A stretch of DNA of 33,064 nt from an uncultured Clostridia bacterium (lineage in GTDB: Bacteria; Bacillota; Clostridia; TANB77; CAG-508), in NCBI GenBank assembly GCA_947596225.1, contig CANQEX010000011.1, positions 1 through 33,064 of the forward strand, given 5' to 3'. The notes beneath the pieces are model-generated. The model had not been told where the DNA came from. It was given only the letters and a program-made list of their open reading frames with translations, and made no database searches. Shown in pieces: positions 16,981 through 24,158 of this stretch. The translations under genes and the position numbers were made by a program. Every line of letters starts with the position of its first letter. Position 1 is the stretch's first letter.

Positions 16981-16995
16981 ATTTTTCTTTATATT

Positions 16996-18306
16996 CTATC
17001 TAGGCAACCTTATCGTAAAAATTGTTCCTTTTGGCTTATTATGAGCAGCTTTAATTGTTCCACCATGTTCTGAAACAATTAAATTTGCTATTGAAAGACC
17101 TAAACCTGTACCTCCTGTTTCTCTATTTCTTGCTTTATCTTCTCTATAAAATCTTTCAAAAATTCTACTTAATCCTTCATCACTTACACCTATACCTGTA
17201 TCTTTTACCTCAATTACACACTTATTATCTTTTAAATATGTTGATATTTCTATTTTATCCTTTTCTTCAGTATATTTTATTGCATTATCTAATAAAATTA
17301 TCATTAGTTGATAAAATTTATTTGTATCAACATCTACATCCATTTTATAATTGAAATTTAATATAATTTCTTTTTCTTGCATTTGTGCAATTTCTAAATA
17401 TGGTGTTACAATTTCTTTAATATATTCATCAATATTTATATTTTCCTTTTGTAATTTTATTTTATTAGAATCTGCTCTTGAAAGAATTAATAAATCTTTA
17501 ACTAATTTTGATAATCTTTTAGTTTCATTTAAAGTTAAACTAATATCTTCAGATTTATCAATAATTTTAGCATTTGGTTCTTGTAATAATAGTTCTTGTT
17601 TTGCTTGAATAATTGTTAATGGTGTTCTAAGCTCATGGGAAACATTTTGCACAAATTCCATTTGTTTCTCTAAACTTTCACTAACTGGTTTTAATGTTCT
17701 TTTTGAAACTAAATAACTAGCAATAATTGAAAGAATACAAACCACTATTATAGCTATTATAATTATTTGAAAATATCCTGTAACTAAATTTTTTTCACTA
17801 TCTATATTAATTAATAATTGAACATATTGTTCTTCATTTATACCTGGAATAATAAAATTAATACCCCTATAATCATATTCATTCAAAACTGAAAGTTCAT
17901 AAGTTTTATCTAAATTTTTATCACTAAAAGAAATTTCATTTACATAATTTCCAAGTCTTCCTAAATTATCACTTATAATTTTTCCTTCCATATCTCTAAC
18001 AATTACAAATATATTAGGATTTGAAAGTATACTTGCAATAGAATAACTTGAACTACTTGTATCTCCAAAAAATATATAATTATTTTGATTAAAAAGACCT
18101 GAATTAATAAAAAAATTTGATTTTCCTTCTGTTTCTAAAACTTCCAATCTACTTTCATATAATTCATTATCAACACTTCTATAAATATTATTTCTTATCA
18201 TAAAAAACACAAATAATCCAAAAAATATAAAAATAGCAATAAAAATTATTATATTATATACTATTAATTTAAAAAGTTTTATCTTTAATTTATCTTTTTC
18301 TTCCAT
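16996..18306 (-). CDS. Sensor histidine kinase (two membrane spans)
   Basis: Autophosphorylating sensor of the OmpR-type pair with the regulator encoded just upstream. 436 residues: membrane segment 1 (about 12-37), an extracellular sensor of ~140 residues with no family I recognise, segment 2 (about 178-200), and a short linker in place of a clear HAMP domain. The H-box NVSHELRTPL has His224. Next are the N-box (LLDNAIKYT), G1 (VKDTGIGV), F-box (FERFYR) and G2 (GGTGLGLSIA). All catalytic boxes are intact. GAAGG precedes the ATG; the gap to the regulator gene is 12 bp. The domain layout is like CiaH or ArlS, but the signal cannot be told from the sequence. Confidence 0.95.
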   Translation of the reverse strand: MEEKDKLKIKLFKLIVYNIIIFIAIFIFFGLFVFFMIRNNIYRSVDNELYESRLEVLETEGKSNFFINSGLFNQNNYIFFGDTSSSSYSIASILSNPNIFVIVRDMEGKIISDNLGRLGNYVNEISFSDKNLDKTYELSVLNEYDYRGINFIIPGINEEQYVQLLINIDSEKNLVTGYFQIIIIAIIVVCILSIIASYLVSKRTLKPVSESLEKQMEFVQNVSHELRTPLTIIQAKQELLLQEPNAKIIDKSEDISLTLNETKRLSKLVKDLLILSRADSNKIKLQKENINIDEYIKEIVTPYLEIAQMQEKEIILNFNYKMDVDVDTNKFYQLMIILLDNAIKYTEEKDKIEISTYLKDNKCVIEVKDTGIGVSDEGLSRIFERFYREDKARNRETGGTGLGLSIANLIVSEHGGTIKAAHNKPKGTIFTIRLPR

Positions 18307-18318
18307 TTTTACCTTCTT

Positions 18319-18987
18319 CTATTCAGACCAAATATAACCTACACCTCTAATTGTTTTTAAATATCCATCATAACCAATCTTTTTTAATTCTTTTCTTAAA
18401 CCACTTGCATATACTTCTATTACATTTGTAGTTGTTTCACTATTAAATCCCCATATTTTATCAAAAATTTGCTCTTTAGTAATTATAGTATTTTTTGAAT
18501 TTATTAAATATTCTAGCATATCAAATTGTTTTCCTTGAAGTAAAACTTCTTTTCCATTTGCCGATGCTTTTCTATTGTTTAAGTCTAAAACTAAATCTTT
18601 ATATTCTATTATATTTTCTGTATAATTACCATTTGTACGCCTTATTAAAGCTTCTAATCTAACTAATAATTCTTCTCTATTAAATGGTTTTACTAAATAA
18701 TCATCTGCTCCAGCTCTAAAACCTTTTACTTTATCACTAATTCCATCTTTTGCTGTTAAAATTAAAACAGGTGTAAAAATTTTATCATTTCTTAATTTAC
18801 TAAGAACTTCATACCCATTCATTATTGGCATCATTATATCTAATATTATTGCATCATATATCTCTTGCTTTGCATACAATACTCCCTCTTCACCATCATA
18901 TGCGTGATCAACATCATATTTTTTCTCTAAACATTGTTCAACTGTTTTTGCTAATATTTTATCATCCTCAATTATTAAAATTCTCAT
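18319..18987 (-). CDS. Response regulator, OmpR/PhoB family
   Basis: DNA-binding partner of the adjacent kinase, 222 residues. The receiver domain (1-118) has the acidic pocket IIEDD (Asp8/Asp9), phosphoacceptor Asp50 in AIILDIMMP, Thr78 in LILTAKD and Lys100 in LVKPF. The C-terminal winged helix (about 128-220) carries the family pattern LLQGKQFDMLEYLI, ITKEQIFDKIWGF, NVIEVYASGLRKELKK and IRGVGYIW. The ATG at 18987 has AAAAGGAAG 9 nt upstream. Transcribed first in a two-gene operon with the kinase. A large inverted repeat (19012-19057) just upstream is read as the terminator of mgtE, though a regulator site there cannot be excluded. Confidence 0.96.
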   Translation of the reverse strand: MRILIIEDDKILAKTVEQCLEKKYDVDHAYDGEEGVLYAKQEIYDAIILDIMMPIMNGYEVLSKLRNDKIFTPVLILTAKDGISDKVKGFRAGADDYLVKPFNREELLVRLEALIRRTNGNYTENIIEYKDLVLDLNNRKASANGKEVLLQGKQFDMLEYLINSKNTIITKEQIFDKIWGFNSETTTNVIEVYASGLRKELKKIGYDGYLKTIRGVGYIWSE

Positions 18988-19011
18988 TACAAATACTTCC
19001 TTTTATTTTTA

Positions 19012-19057
19012 AAAATTGGTATTACTATAAATTATTTTTATTTGTAATACCAATTTT
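19012..19057 (-). terminator. Terminator after the second mgtE gene
   Basis: Perfect 14-bp inverted repeat AAAATTGGTATTAC and its complement with an 18-nt loop, followed on the minus strand by TTTAAAAATA. The long loop makes it weaker than the other terminators here. Confidence 0.6.
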
Positions 19058-19086
19058 ATACTATCTTTCTTAAAATAAAATTAAAT

Positions 19087-20436
19087 TTATAAATTAAATA
19101 CAGCTGTAGATATTGTAAAAAACAACAATACAGAAACTGTATCAACTATTGTTGTAAGTAAAGGTGATGCCATAACAGCAGGATCTAATTTTAGTTTTTT
19201 TGCACAAATTGGTAATATACACCCTAATTGTTTTGCTAATATAACAGTACATATAAGAGTTGCAGAAACAGTAAATGCTATTTGTATATCATTATATTGT
19301 ATCATAACTCTTATTGCATTTACGAATGCAAGTACAATTCCAACTAAAAGTGCTACTCTAAATTCTTTCCACATTACTTTAAAAATATCTTTTGTACTAA
19401 TTTCATCTGTTGCTAAACCTCTTATTATTAATGTAGAACTTTGAGAACCACTATTTCCTCCTGTTCCCATAAGCATTGGTATAAAAGCAACTAATACTGG
19501 TAATGCAGAAATTGCTGATTCAAACTTCTCAATAATTCCACCTGTAAGCATTGCAGAAATCATTAATACTAATAACCAAACTATTCTATTTTTTGCATGT
19601 TCAAATACACTAGTTTTTAAATATGAATCTTTAGCTGGATTAATAGCTGCCATTTTTTTAAAATCTTCTGAAGTTTCTTCTTGTAATACATCAATAGCAT
19701 CATCTATTGTTACAATTCCTACCAATCTATTTTCTTTATCTACAACTGGAACAGCAACTAAATCATATTTATCAAATATTTTTGTTACTTCTTCTTGATC
19801 TTGCAAAGTTTGAACTTTAATAACATTTGTATCCATAATATCTTTTACTATTTCATCAGTTTCTGCTACTAAAAGTGATTTTATATCAACAACACCAAGT
19901 AATTTTCTATCAATAGATAATACATAACAATTATATATAGTTTCAGATTTTAAGCCTTTTTGCTTTATTCTTTCAAAAGCATCTTTTACTGTCATATTTT
20001 CTTTAAAATCCATAAATTCTGTAGTCATTATAGTACCAGCAGTATCATCTGGATATTTTAAAAGCTCATTTATTATCTTTCTATCTTCAGGTTTTGTATT
20101 AGCTAAAATACGTTTTACAACATTAGATGGCATTTCCTCAATTAAATCAACAGCATCATCCATATATATTTCATTCATTACATTATTAATTTCTTTATCT
20201 GTTAAACAATTTATTAATTTTTCTTGATCTTCTGACTCTAACTCAACAAATACTTCTGCTGCTCTTTCTTTTGACAAAAGTCTGTAAACCATTACTATTT
20301 GTTCTTGATTCAAATTTTCAAAAATAGTTGGGAAATCTGCTTCATTAACGCTATCTAGGAAATCACGTAATTCTTTTATTTTCTTAGTTTTAATTAGCTT
20401 TTTTAATTTTTCTAAAATAACTTCTTCATTTTCCAT
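19087..20436 (-). CDS. mgtE: Magnesium transporter MgtE (second tandem copy)
   Basis: Mg2+-gated channel/transporter. 449 residues: cytosolic N domain of helical repeats (about 1-130, SADFP-like NEADFPTIFENL, YRLLSKERAAEVFVEL), two CBS domains (about 135-260, TAGTIMTTEFMDF and DKYDLVAVPVVDKENRLVG), a connecting helix and five membrane helices. The pore signature is present: PMLMGTGGNSGSQSSTLIIRGLA, given here in two overlapping parts (PMLMGTGGNSGSQ and SSTLIIRGLA). LDPAVMASPLLTTIVDTVSV carries the conserved pore Asp. The start has AGGAGGG. It is 14 bp behind a paralogue of identical length and similar sequence throughout, and surely co-transcribed with it. Confidence 0.95.
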   Translation of the reverse strand: MENEEVILEKLKKLIKTKKIKELRDFLDSVNEADFPTIFENLNQEQIVMVYRLLSKERAAEVFVELESEDQEKLINCLTDKEINNVMNEIYMDDAVDLIEEMPSNVVKRILANTKPEDRKIINELLKYPDDTAGTIMTTEFMDFKENMTVKDAFERIKQKGLKSETIYNCYVLSIDRKLLGVVDIKSLLVAETDEIVKDIMDTNVIKVQTLQDQEEVTKIFDKYDLVAVPVVDKENRLVGIVTIDDAIDVLQEETSEDFKKMAAINPAKDSYLKTSVFEHAKNRIVWLLVLMISAMLTGGIIEKFESAISALPVLVAFIPMLMGTGGNSGSQSSTLIIRGLATDEISTKDIFKVMWKEFRVALLVGIVLAFVNAIRVMIQYNDIQIAFTVSATLICTVILAKQLGCILPICAKKLKLDPAVMASPLLTTIVDTVSVLLFFTISTAVFNL

Positions 20437-20450
20437 AACTATCCCTCCTA

Positions 20451-21800
20451 TTATAAATTAAAAATAATACTTGATAACCAAAAAAATATTGAAACAGAGA
20501 AAATATCAACTATTGTAGTAATAATTGGTGAAGCCATTAAAGCTGGATCAAGTTTCATTTTTTTTGCAATTATAGGTAATATTCCACCTATTAGTTTTGA
20601 TGCAAGAACAATAAAAATAAGTGTTATAGATATCAGTAATGCAATTAATGGATTTTTATATTGAATTAAAATTCTTATACTATTAACTAAAGCTAAAATT
20701 ATTCCAATAAGAAGTGCTACTCTAAATTCTTTCCAAATAATTTTTAAAAAATCTTTTGTGGTAATTTCATCTGTTGCTAAACCTCTTATTATTAAAGTAG
20801 AAGTTTGGGAACCACAATTACCTCCTGTATCCATTAACATTGGAATAAATGTTACTAAAATTGGTAATGCAGAAATTGCACTTTCAAATCCTGTTATTAT
20901 TGTTCCTGTTATTGTAGCTGACAACATTAAAAGTAATAACCATAAAATTCTGTTTTTAGCATGTGTAAATACATTTGTTTTAAAATATGAATCATCTGTT
21001 GTAGAAGTAATACCAACCATTAACTCAAAATCTTCTGTATTTTCTTCTTGAATTACGTCTACAGCATCATCTATTGTAATAATACCTACTAATCTATTTT
21101 CTTGGTCAACAACTGGAACTGCTACTAAATCATATTTATCAAATATTTTTGTTACTTCTTCTTGATCTTCTAAAGTATTAACTTTTATTATATTTGAATC
21201 CATTATATTTTTTACAACATCTTCTCTATCTGCTAACAAAAGATCTTTTATATCAATTATTCCTATCAACTCTCTATCATTTGAAACTACATAACAATTA
21301 TATACTGTTTCTTTTTTTAAACCTTTTTGCTTTATAAATTTAAAAGCATCATTTATTGTCATATTGTCTCTTAAATCAATAAATTCAGTTGTCATAAGAC
21401 TTCCAGCAGTATCATCTGGATATTTTAAAAGTTCATTTATTATTTTTCTATTTATAGGCTTTGTATTTGATAATATACGGTTAACAACACTAGATGGCAT
21501 TTCTTCAATTAAATCAACTGCATCATCCATATATATTTCATTCATAACATTTTTTATTTCTTTATCTGTTAAACAATTTATTAATCTTTCTTGATCATCA
21601 TGTTCTAATTCTACAAATACTTCTGCAGCTTTTTCTTTTGATAATAACCTGTATACCATTATTTTTCGTTCATCTTCTATGTTTTCTAAAATGGACGGGA
21701 AATCAGCACTTTTTATATTTTTCAAAAATTCACGTAAGTCTTTTATTTTTCTGTTTTCAATTAAATTAGTTAATTGATCTAAAATATTCTCAATATCCAT
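20451..21800 (-). CDS. mgtE: Magnesium transporter MgtE (first tandem copy)
   Basis: Also 449 residues with the same domain order as its neighbour: N domain, two CBS domains, five membrane helices. Long identical blocks are shared (EIYMDDAVDLIEEMPS, INELLKYPDDTAG, KIFDKYDLVAVPVVD). Differences concentrate in the N-terminal 40 residues, the CBS-to-membrane linker and the last helices. The pore entry reads PMLMDTGGNCGSQTS where the other copy has PMLMGTGGNSGSQSS. The pore Asp region LDPALMASPIITTIVD is kept. The start has AAGGGGAG upstream. A good promoter gives a leader of only ~40 nt, too short for an M-box riboswitch. Control may therefore rest on the protein's own Mg2+ sensing. Confidence 0.95.
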   Translation of the reverse strand: MDIENILDQLTNLIENRKIKDLREFLKNIKSADFPSILENIEDERKIMVYRLLSKEKAAEVFVELEHDDQERLINCLTDKEIKNVMNEIYMDDAVDLIEEMPSSVVNRILSNTKPINRKIINELLKYPDDTAGSLMTTEFIDLRDNMTINDAFKFIKQKGLKKETVYNCYVVSNDRELIGIIDIKDLLLADREDVVKNIMDSNIIKVNTLEDQEEVTKIFDKYDLVAVPVVDQENRLVGIITIDDAVDVIQEENTEDFELMVGITSTTDDSYFKTNVFTHAKNRILWLLLLMLSATITGTIITGFESAISALPILVTFIPMLMDTGGNCGSQTSTLIIRGLATDEITTKDFLKIIWKEFRVALLIGIILALVNSIRILIQYKNPLIALLISITLIFIVLASKLIGGILPIIAKKMKLDPALMASPIITTIVDIFSVSIFFWLSSIIFNL

Positions 21801-21846
21801 ACTAACTCCCCTTTCTATATTTTATGTAAATTCTCCAAACATTGTT

Positions 21847-21875
21847 ATTATACATCTATAGTTAAAAAAAGTCAA
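21847..21875 (-). promoter_or_regulatory. Promoter of the mgtE pair
   Basis: TTGACT (21870-21875) and TATAAT (21847-21852), 17 bp apart on the minus strand. Confidence 0.75.
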
Positions 21876-21983
21876 GATTTGACGAAATTTGTTTATTTAT
21901 TTCTTTTTTTAAGTTTGATTTTATTTCTTATCTTCTTTTTTCTTTATTTTTCTCTTTTTTTCTTCTTTTTTGTGTCTCATTCA

Positions 21984-22017
21984 AAAAACTTGGTTGTTTT
22001 TACACAACCAAGTTTTT
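21984..22017 (-). terminator. Terminator overlapping the methyltransferase stop codon
   Basis: Perfect 14-bp inverted repeat AAAAACTTGGTTGT / ACAACCAAGTTTTT with a 6-nt loop. The TAA of the methyltransferase gene (22002-22000) falls in the loop, so the last codons (NLVV) are part of the stem. Confidence 0.85.
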
Positions 22018-22596
22018 CTTTTTTTGGGCAATAATACTGTATTTTTCAGAATGTATTTTTTCTCCAGTTCTTAAAGATTTTGCTTCATGACTAATTTCAC
22101 ATTCAAAATAAATAATATTGAAATTTTTAAAAAGCTCTTCAGTTTCTTGATAATTTAAAAATATCTTATCTGGAGCTTCTTTAGCTAAATCATGATCTCG
22201 AGATAAAAAACTACCTACAAAAAATCCATCTTCAGCTATACAATCTTCAATCTTTTTCCATCTTGATTGTAATTCTTTTCTCAAACAATAATTAAGAACT
22301 TTGAACATGATAAGTAAATCGCATTTTGGTAAATCAATATTCTGAAAATCGCCACAAATAAATTTAAATCTTTTCTTTTCATCTTCAGTAATAAGTTTCT
22401 TTAAGCAGCATTCCTTTGCCTCTTCACAAGCATCAAGTGCTAAAACTTCCCAACCTTTTCTTATTAGATAAGCAGTATCACTTCCTCCACCACAGCCTAT
22501 TTCAATAGCTTTTCCTTTCGGTATCGGTATTTCAGATAAATTATTTAGTAAAAATTTTGTTGGTGGATTGTTTTCAAGTTTCTTTGCATCACTCAT
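22000..22596 (-). CDS. Class I SAM-dependent methyltransferase, substrate unknown
   Basis: 198 residues with a single Rossmann methyltransferase domain. Motif I is AIEIGCGGGSDTAYLIRKG, the acidic residue after beta-2 is VLALDACEEA, the motif II region is KFICGDFQNIDLP and the motif IV region is CDLLIMFKVLNYCL. This resembles TehB-like and Methyltransf_25 proteins that act on small molecules, but nothing fixes the substrate. Many Cys (ACEEAKECCLKK) follow the cofactor loop. AAAGGG lies about 10 nt before the ATG. The gene has its own promoter, which begins inside the end of lepB, and its own terminator. Confidence 0.85.
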   Translation of the reverse strand: MSDAKKLENNPPTKFLLNNLSEIPIPKGKAIEIGCGGGSDTAYLIRKGWEVLALDACEEAKECCLKKLITEDEKKRFKFICGDFQNIDLPKCDLLIMFKVLNYCLRKELQSRWKKIEDCIAEDGFFVGSFLSRDHDLAKEAPDKIFLNYQETEELFKNFNIIYFECEISHEAKSLRTGEKIHSEKYSIIAQKKKNLVV

Positions 22597-22705
22597 TTGG
22601 CCATCCCTTTCTATGAATTCATATTTGTGAGTTACTATTTTTTACATAATTATACATAAAAATAAATAGTTTTGCTTACTTAAAAACATTATAGGTTACA
22701 TAAAT

Positions 22706-22734
22706 ATTTTACCATATTAATAAATTAATTTCAA
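22706..22734 (-). promoter_or_regulatory. Promoter of the methyltransferase gene
   Basis: TTGAAA (22729-22734) and TAAAAT (22706-22711) with 17 bp spacing and an extended TGG before the -10. The -35 overlaps the lepB stop codon. Confidence 0.6.
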
Positions 22735-23348
22735 TATTTGGTTATTTTATTAATAGGCCAAAATCTCATTACTACTATTCCTTCTAATTTTTCTAGTGGA
22801 ATACAACCAAATACTCTACAATCTATACTATTATCTCTGTTATCTCCCATTGCAAAAATATATCCTTCTGGAACAACAAAATCATAAAAAACTTCTGATT
22901 CAGTAATAACATCATCTTGTAAATAATTTTCTTCTAAAACTTTATCATTAACAATTACTTCATTATTTTCAATTTTAACATGGTCTCCAGCAACTGCTAT
23001 TACTCTTTTTATATAACTAGTTTTACTTAATTCTAAACAATAATAAACAAACTTTTTAAATATTCCTTTTGGTTCATTATCATAAGTTGCTATTGGATTT
23101 GACTGATCAGCATCCCATTTTGAATATTCTTTTGTTGGTGCTTCAAATGTTATTATATTTCCTACTTCTGGTTTCTTTTTAGTTATTCTAAAAGTTCTAT
23201 TTAACATAAGTCTTTCATTTTCATATAGTGTTGGATACATAGAACTATGTTTTACTATTGTAGGAGTTCCTATAAAATATCTAAATATTAAAGCTAGTAC
23301 TAACGCTACTATTATACAAAAAATCCATTCTAAAATTTCTTTTTTCAT
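22731..23348 (-). CDS. lepB: Signal peptidase I
   Basis: Membrane serine protease that removes signal peptides from exported proteins. About 205 residues. One N-terminal membrane segment (WIFCIIVALVLALIFRYF) is followed by the catalytic box KHSSMYPTL (Ser nucleophile), the Lys general base in YIKRVIAVAGDHV and the conserved MGDNRDNSIDCRVFG. Two adjacent ATGs (23351, 23348) follow AGAGG; the second gives proper spacing and is chosen. The longer frame to 23432 starts within the upstream intergenic region and adds an odd cysteine-containing stretch with no support. It is the last gene of the guaA / phosphoesterase / lepB series. Confidence 0.95.
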   Translation of the reverse strand: MKKEILEWIFCIIVALVLALIFRYFIGTPTIVKHSSMYPTLYENERLMLNRTFRITKKKPEVGNIITFEAPTKEYSKWDADQSNPIATYDNEPKGIFKKFVYYCLELSKTSYIKRVIAVAGDHVKIENNEVIVNDKVLEENYLQDDVITESEVFYDFVVPEGYIFAMGDNRDNSIDCRVFGCIPLEKLEGIVVMRFWPINKITKY

Positions 23349-23410
23349 CATTTGCCTCTTTTCTGCTTTAGAGTATACTTTTCCACAATTTATACAAAAA
23401 AGTGTATAAC

Positions 23411-24148
23411 TTAATATTCTCCATAAAAACATTTAATCATAAAATTATTTAATGGATACTTTATTGTTTTTATATCATTAATTACTTTATGTATATCATA
23501 TTTAATTTCTAATTGTTCATATTTTATATTATTATTTTTTATCTCTAAAATTCCTGCACATGCACAATTAGTATTAATTGGACATCCTAAACTTCCTGGA
23601 TTAATAAAGTATTTATTATTGTTTTCATAATAAATTTGAGTATGTGTATGACCAAATAAATATATATCAGCATTTTTATTCTCAAAATTTTCACATATTT
23701 GTTCTAAAGTAGGAATTTTATAGAATTTTTTAAATTTATCTTTATTATCCATAGGATAATGTTCTAATACTATTTTTTTATTTTCAATTTCTAAAACATC
23801 TCTATTTTTTAGTTTACTAATAAATTCAACTTGTTTAGGTTGAAGTTGTTTATGATTCCATATATGTGTAGCAATTTCTTCTTCTGATAATGGTTTTGCA
23901 TTTTTTTCATTATGATTTCTTTTTGGTATTCCTTTAAGTAAGTAATTTTCATGATTTCCTCTTACAAAAGCTTTTATCACATCATCTCTATCCATTAAAT
24001 ATTGTATACATTTTTGAGGATATGGTCCAATTCCAATAACATCACCTAAACAAATAATTTGATTTATATTTTCCTCTTGAAATTTATTAAATACTGCTAT
24101 AAGTGCATCAATATTACTATGTATATCTGATATAATACCAATCTTCAT
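23411..24148 (-). CDS. Calcineurin-like metallophosphoesterase (YfcE/MJ0936 type)
   Basis: Two-metal phosphodiesterase or phosphatase of 245 residues. All metal-ligand motifs of the family are visible: DIHSN (Asp and His), LGDVIGIGP (Asp), RGNHENY (Asn and His), VLEHYP (His) and FGHTHTQIY (Gly-His-x-His). The family acts on phosphodiesters or phosphomonoesters; the natural substrate is not known. The ATG at 24148 has AGGAG 7 nt upstream. It starts 10 bp after guaA ends, so it is translated from the guaA message. The C-terminal tail is lysine-rich and not conserved in any pattern I recognise. Confidence 0.9.
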   Translation of the reverse strand: MKIGIISDIHSNIDALIAVFNKFQEENINQIICLGDVIGIGPYPQKCIQYLMDRDDVIKAFVRGNHENYLLKGIPKRNHNEKNAKPLSEEEIATHIWNHKQLQPKQVEFISKLKNRDVLEIENKKIVLEHYPMDNKDKFKKFYKIPTLEQICENFENKNADIYLFGHTHTQIYYENNNKYFINPGSLGCPINTNCACAGILEIKNNNIKYEQLEIKYDIHKVINDIKTIKYPLNNFMIKCFYGEY

Positions 24149-24158
24149 AATCCTTCTC

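Noticed and set aside
17055..17608. Long plus-strand frames opposite the histidine kinase gene, and similar frames opposite clpC, mgtE and pepD
   Set aside because: They are antisense shadows with low-complexity Leu/Phe/Ser composition, no ribosome sites and no family features.
21801..21846. M-box Mg2+ riboswitch upstream of mgtE
   Set aside because: The leader from the promoter to the start is only about 40 nt and contains none of the conserved M-box structure.
21922..21981. 19-codon lysine-rich minus-strand frame in the purine tract
   Set aside because: It is what any A/G-rich tract encodes. It has no ribosome site and lies just after a terminator.
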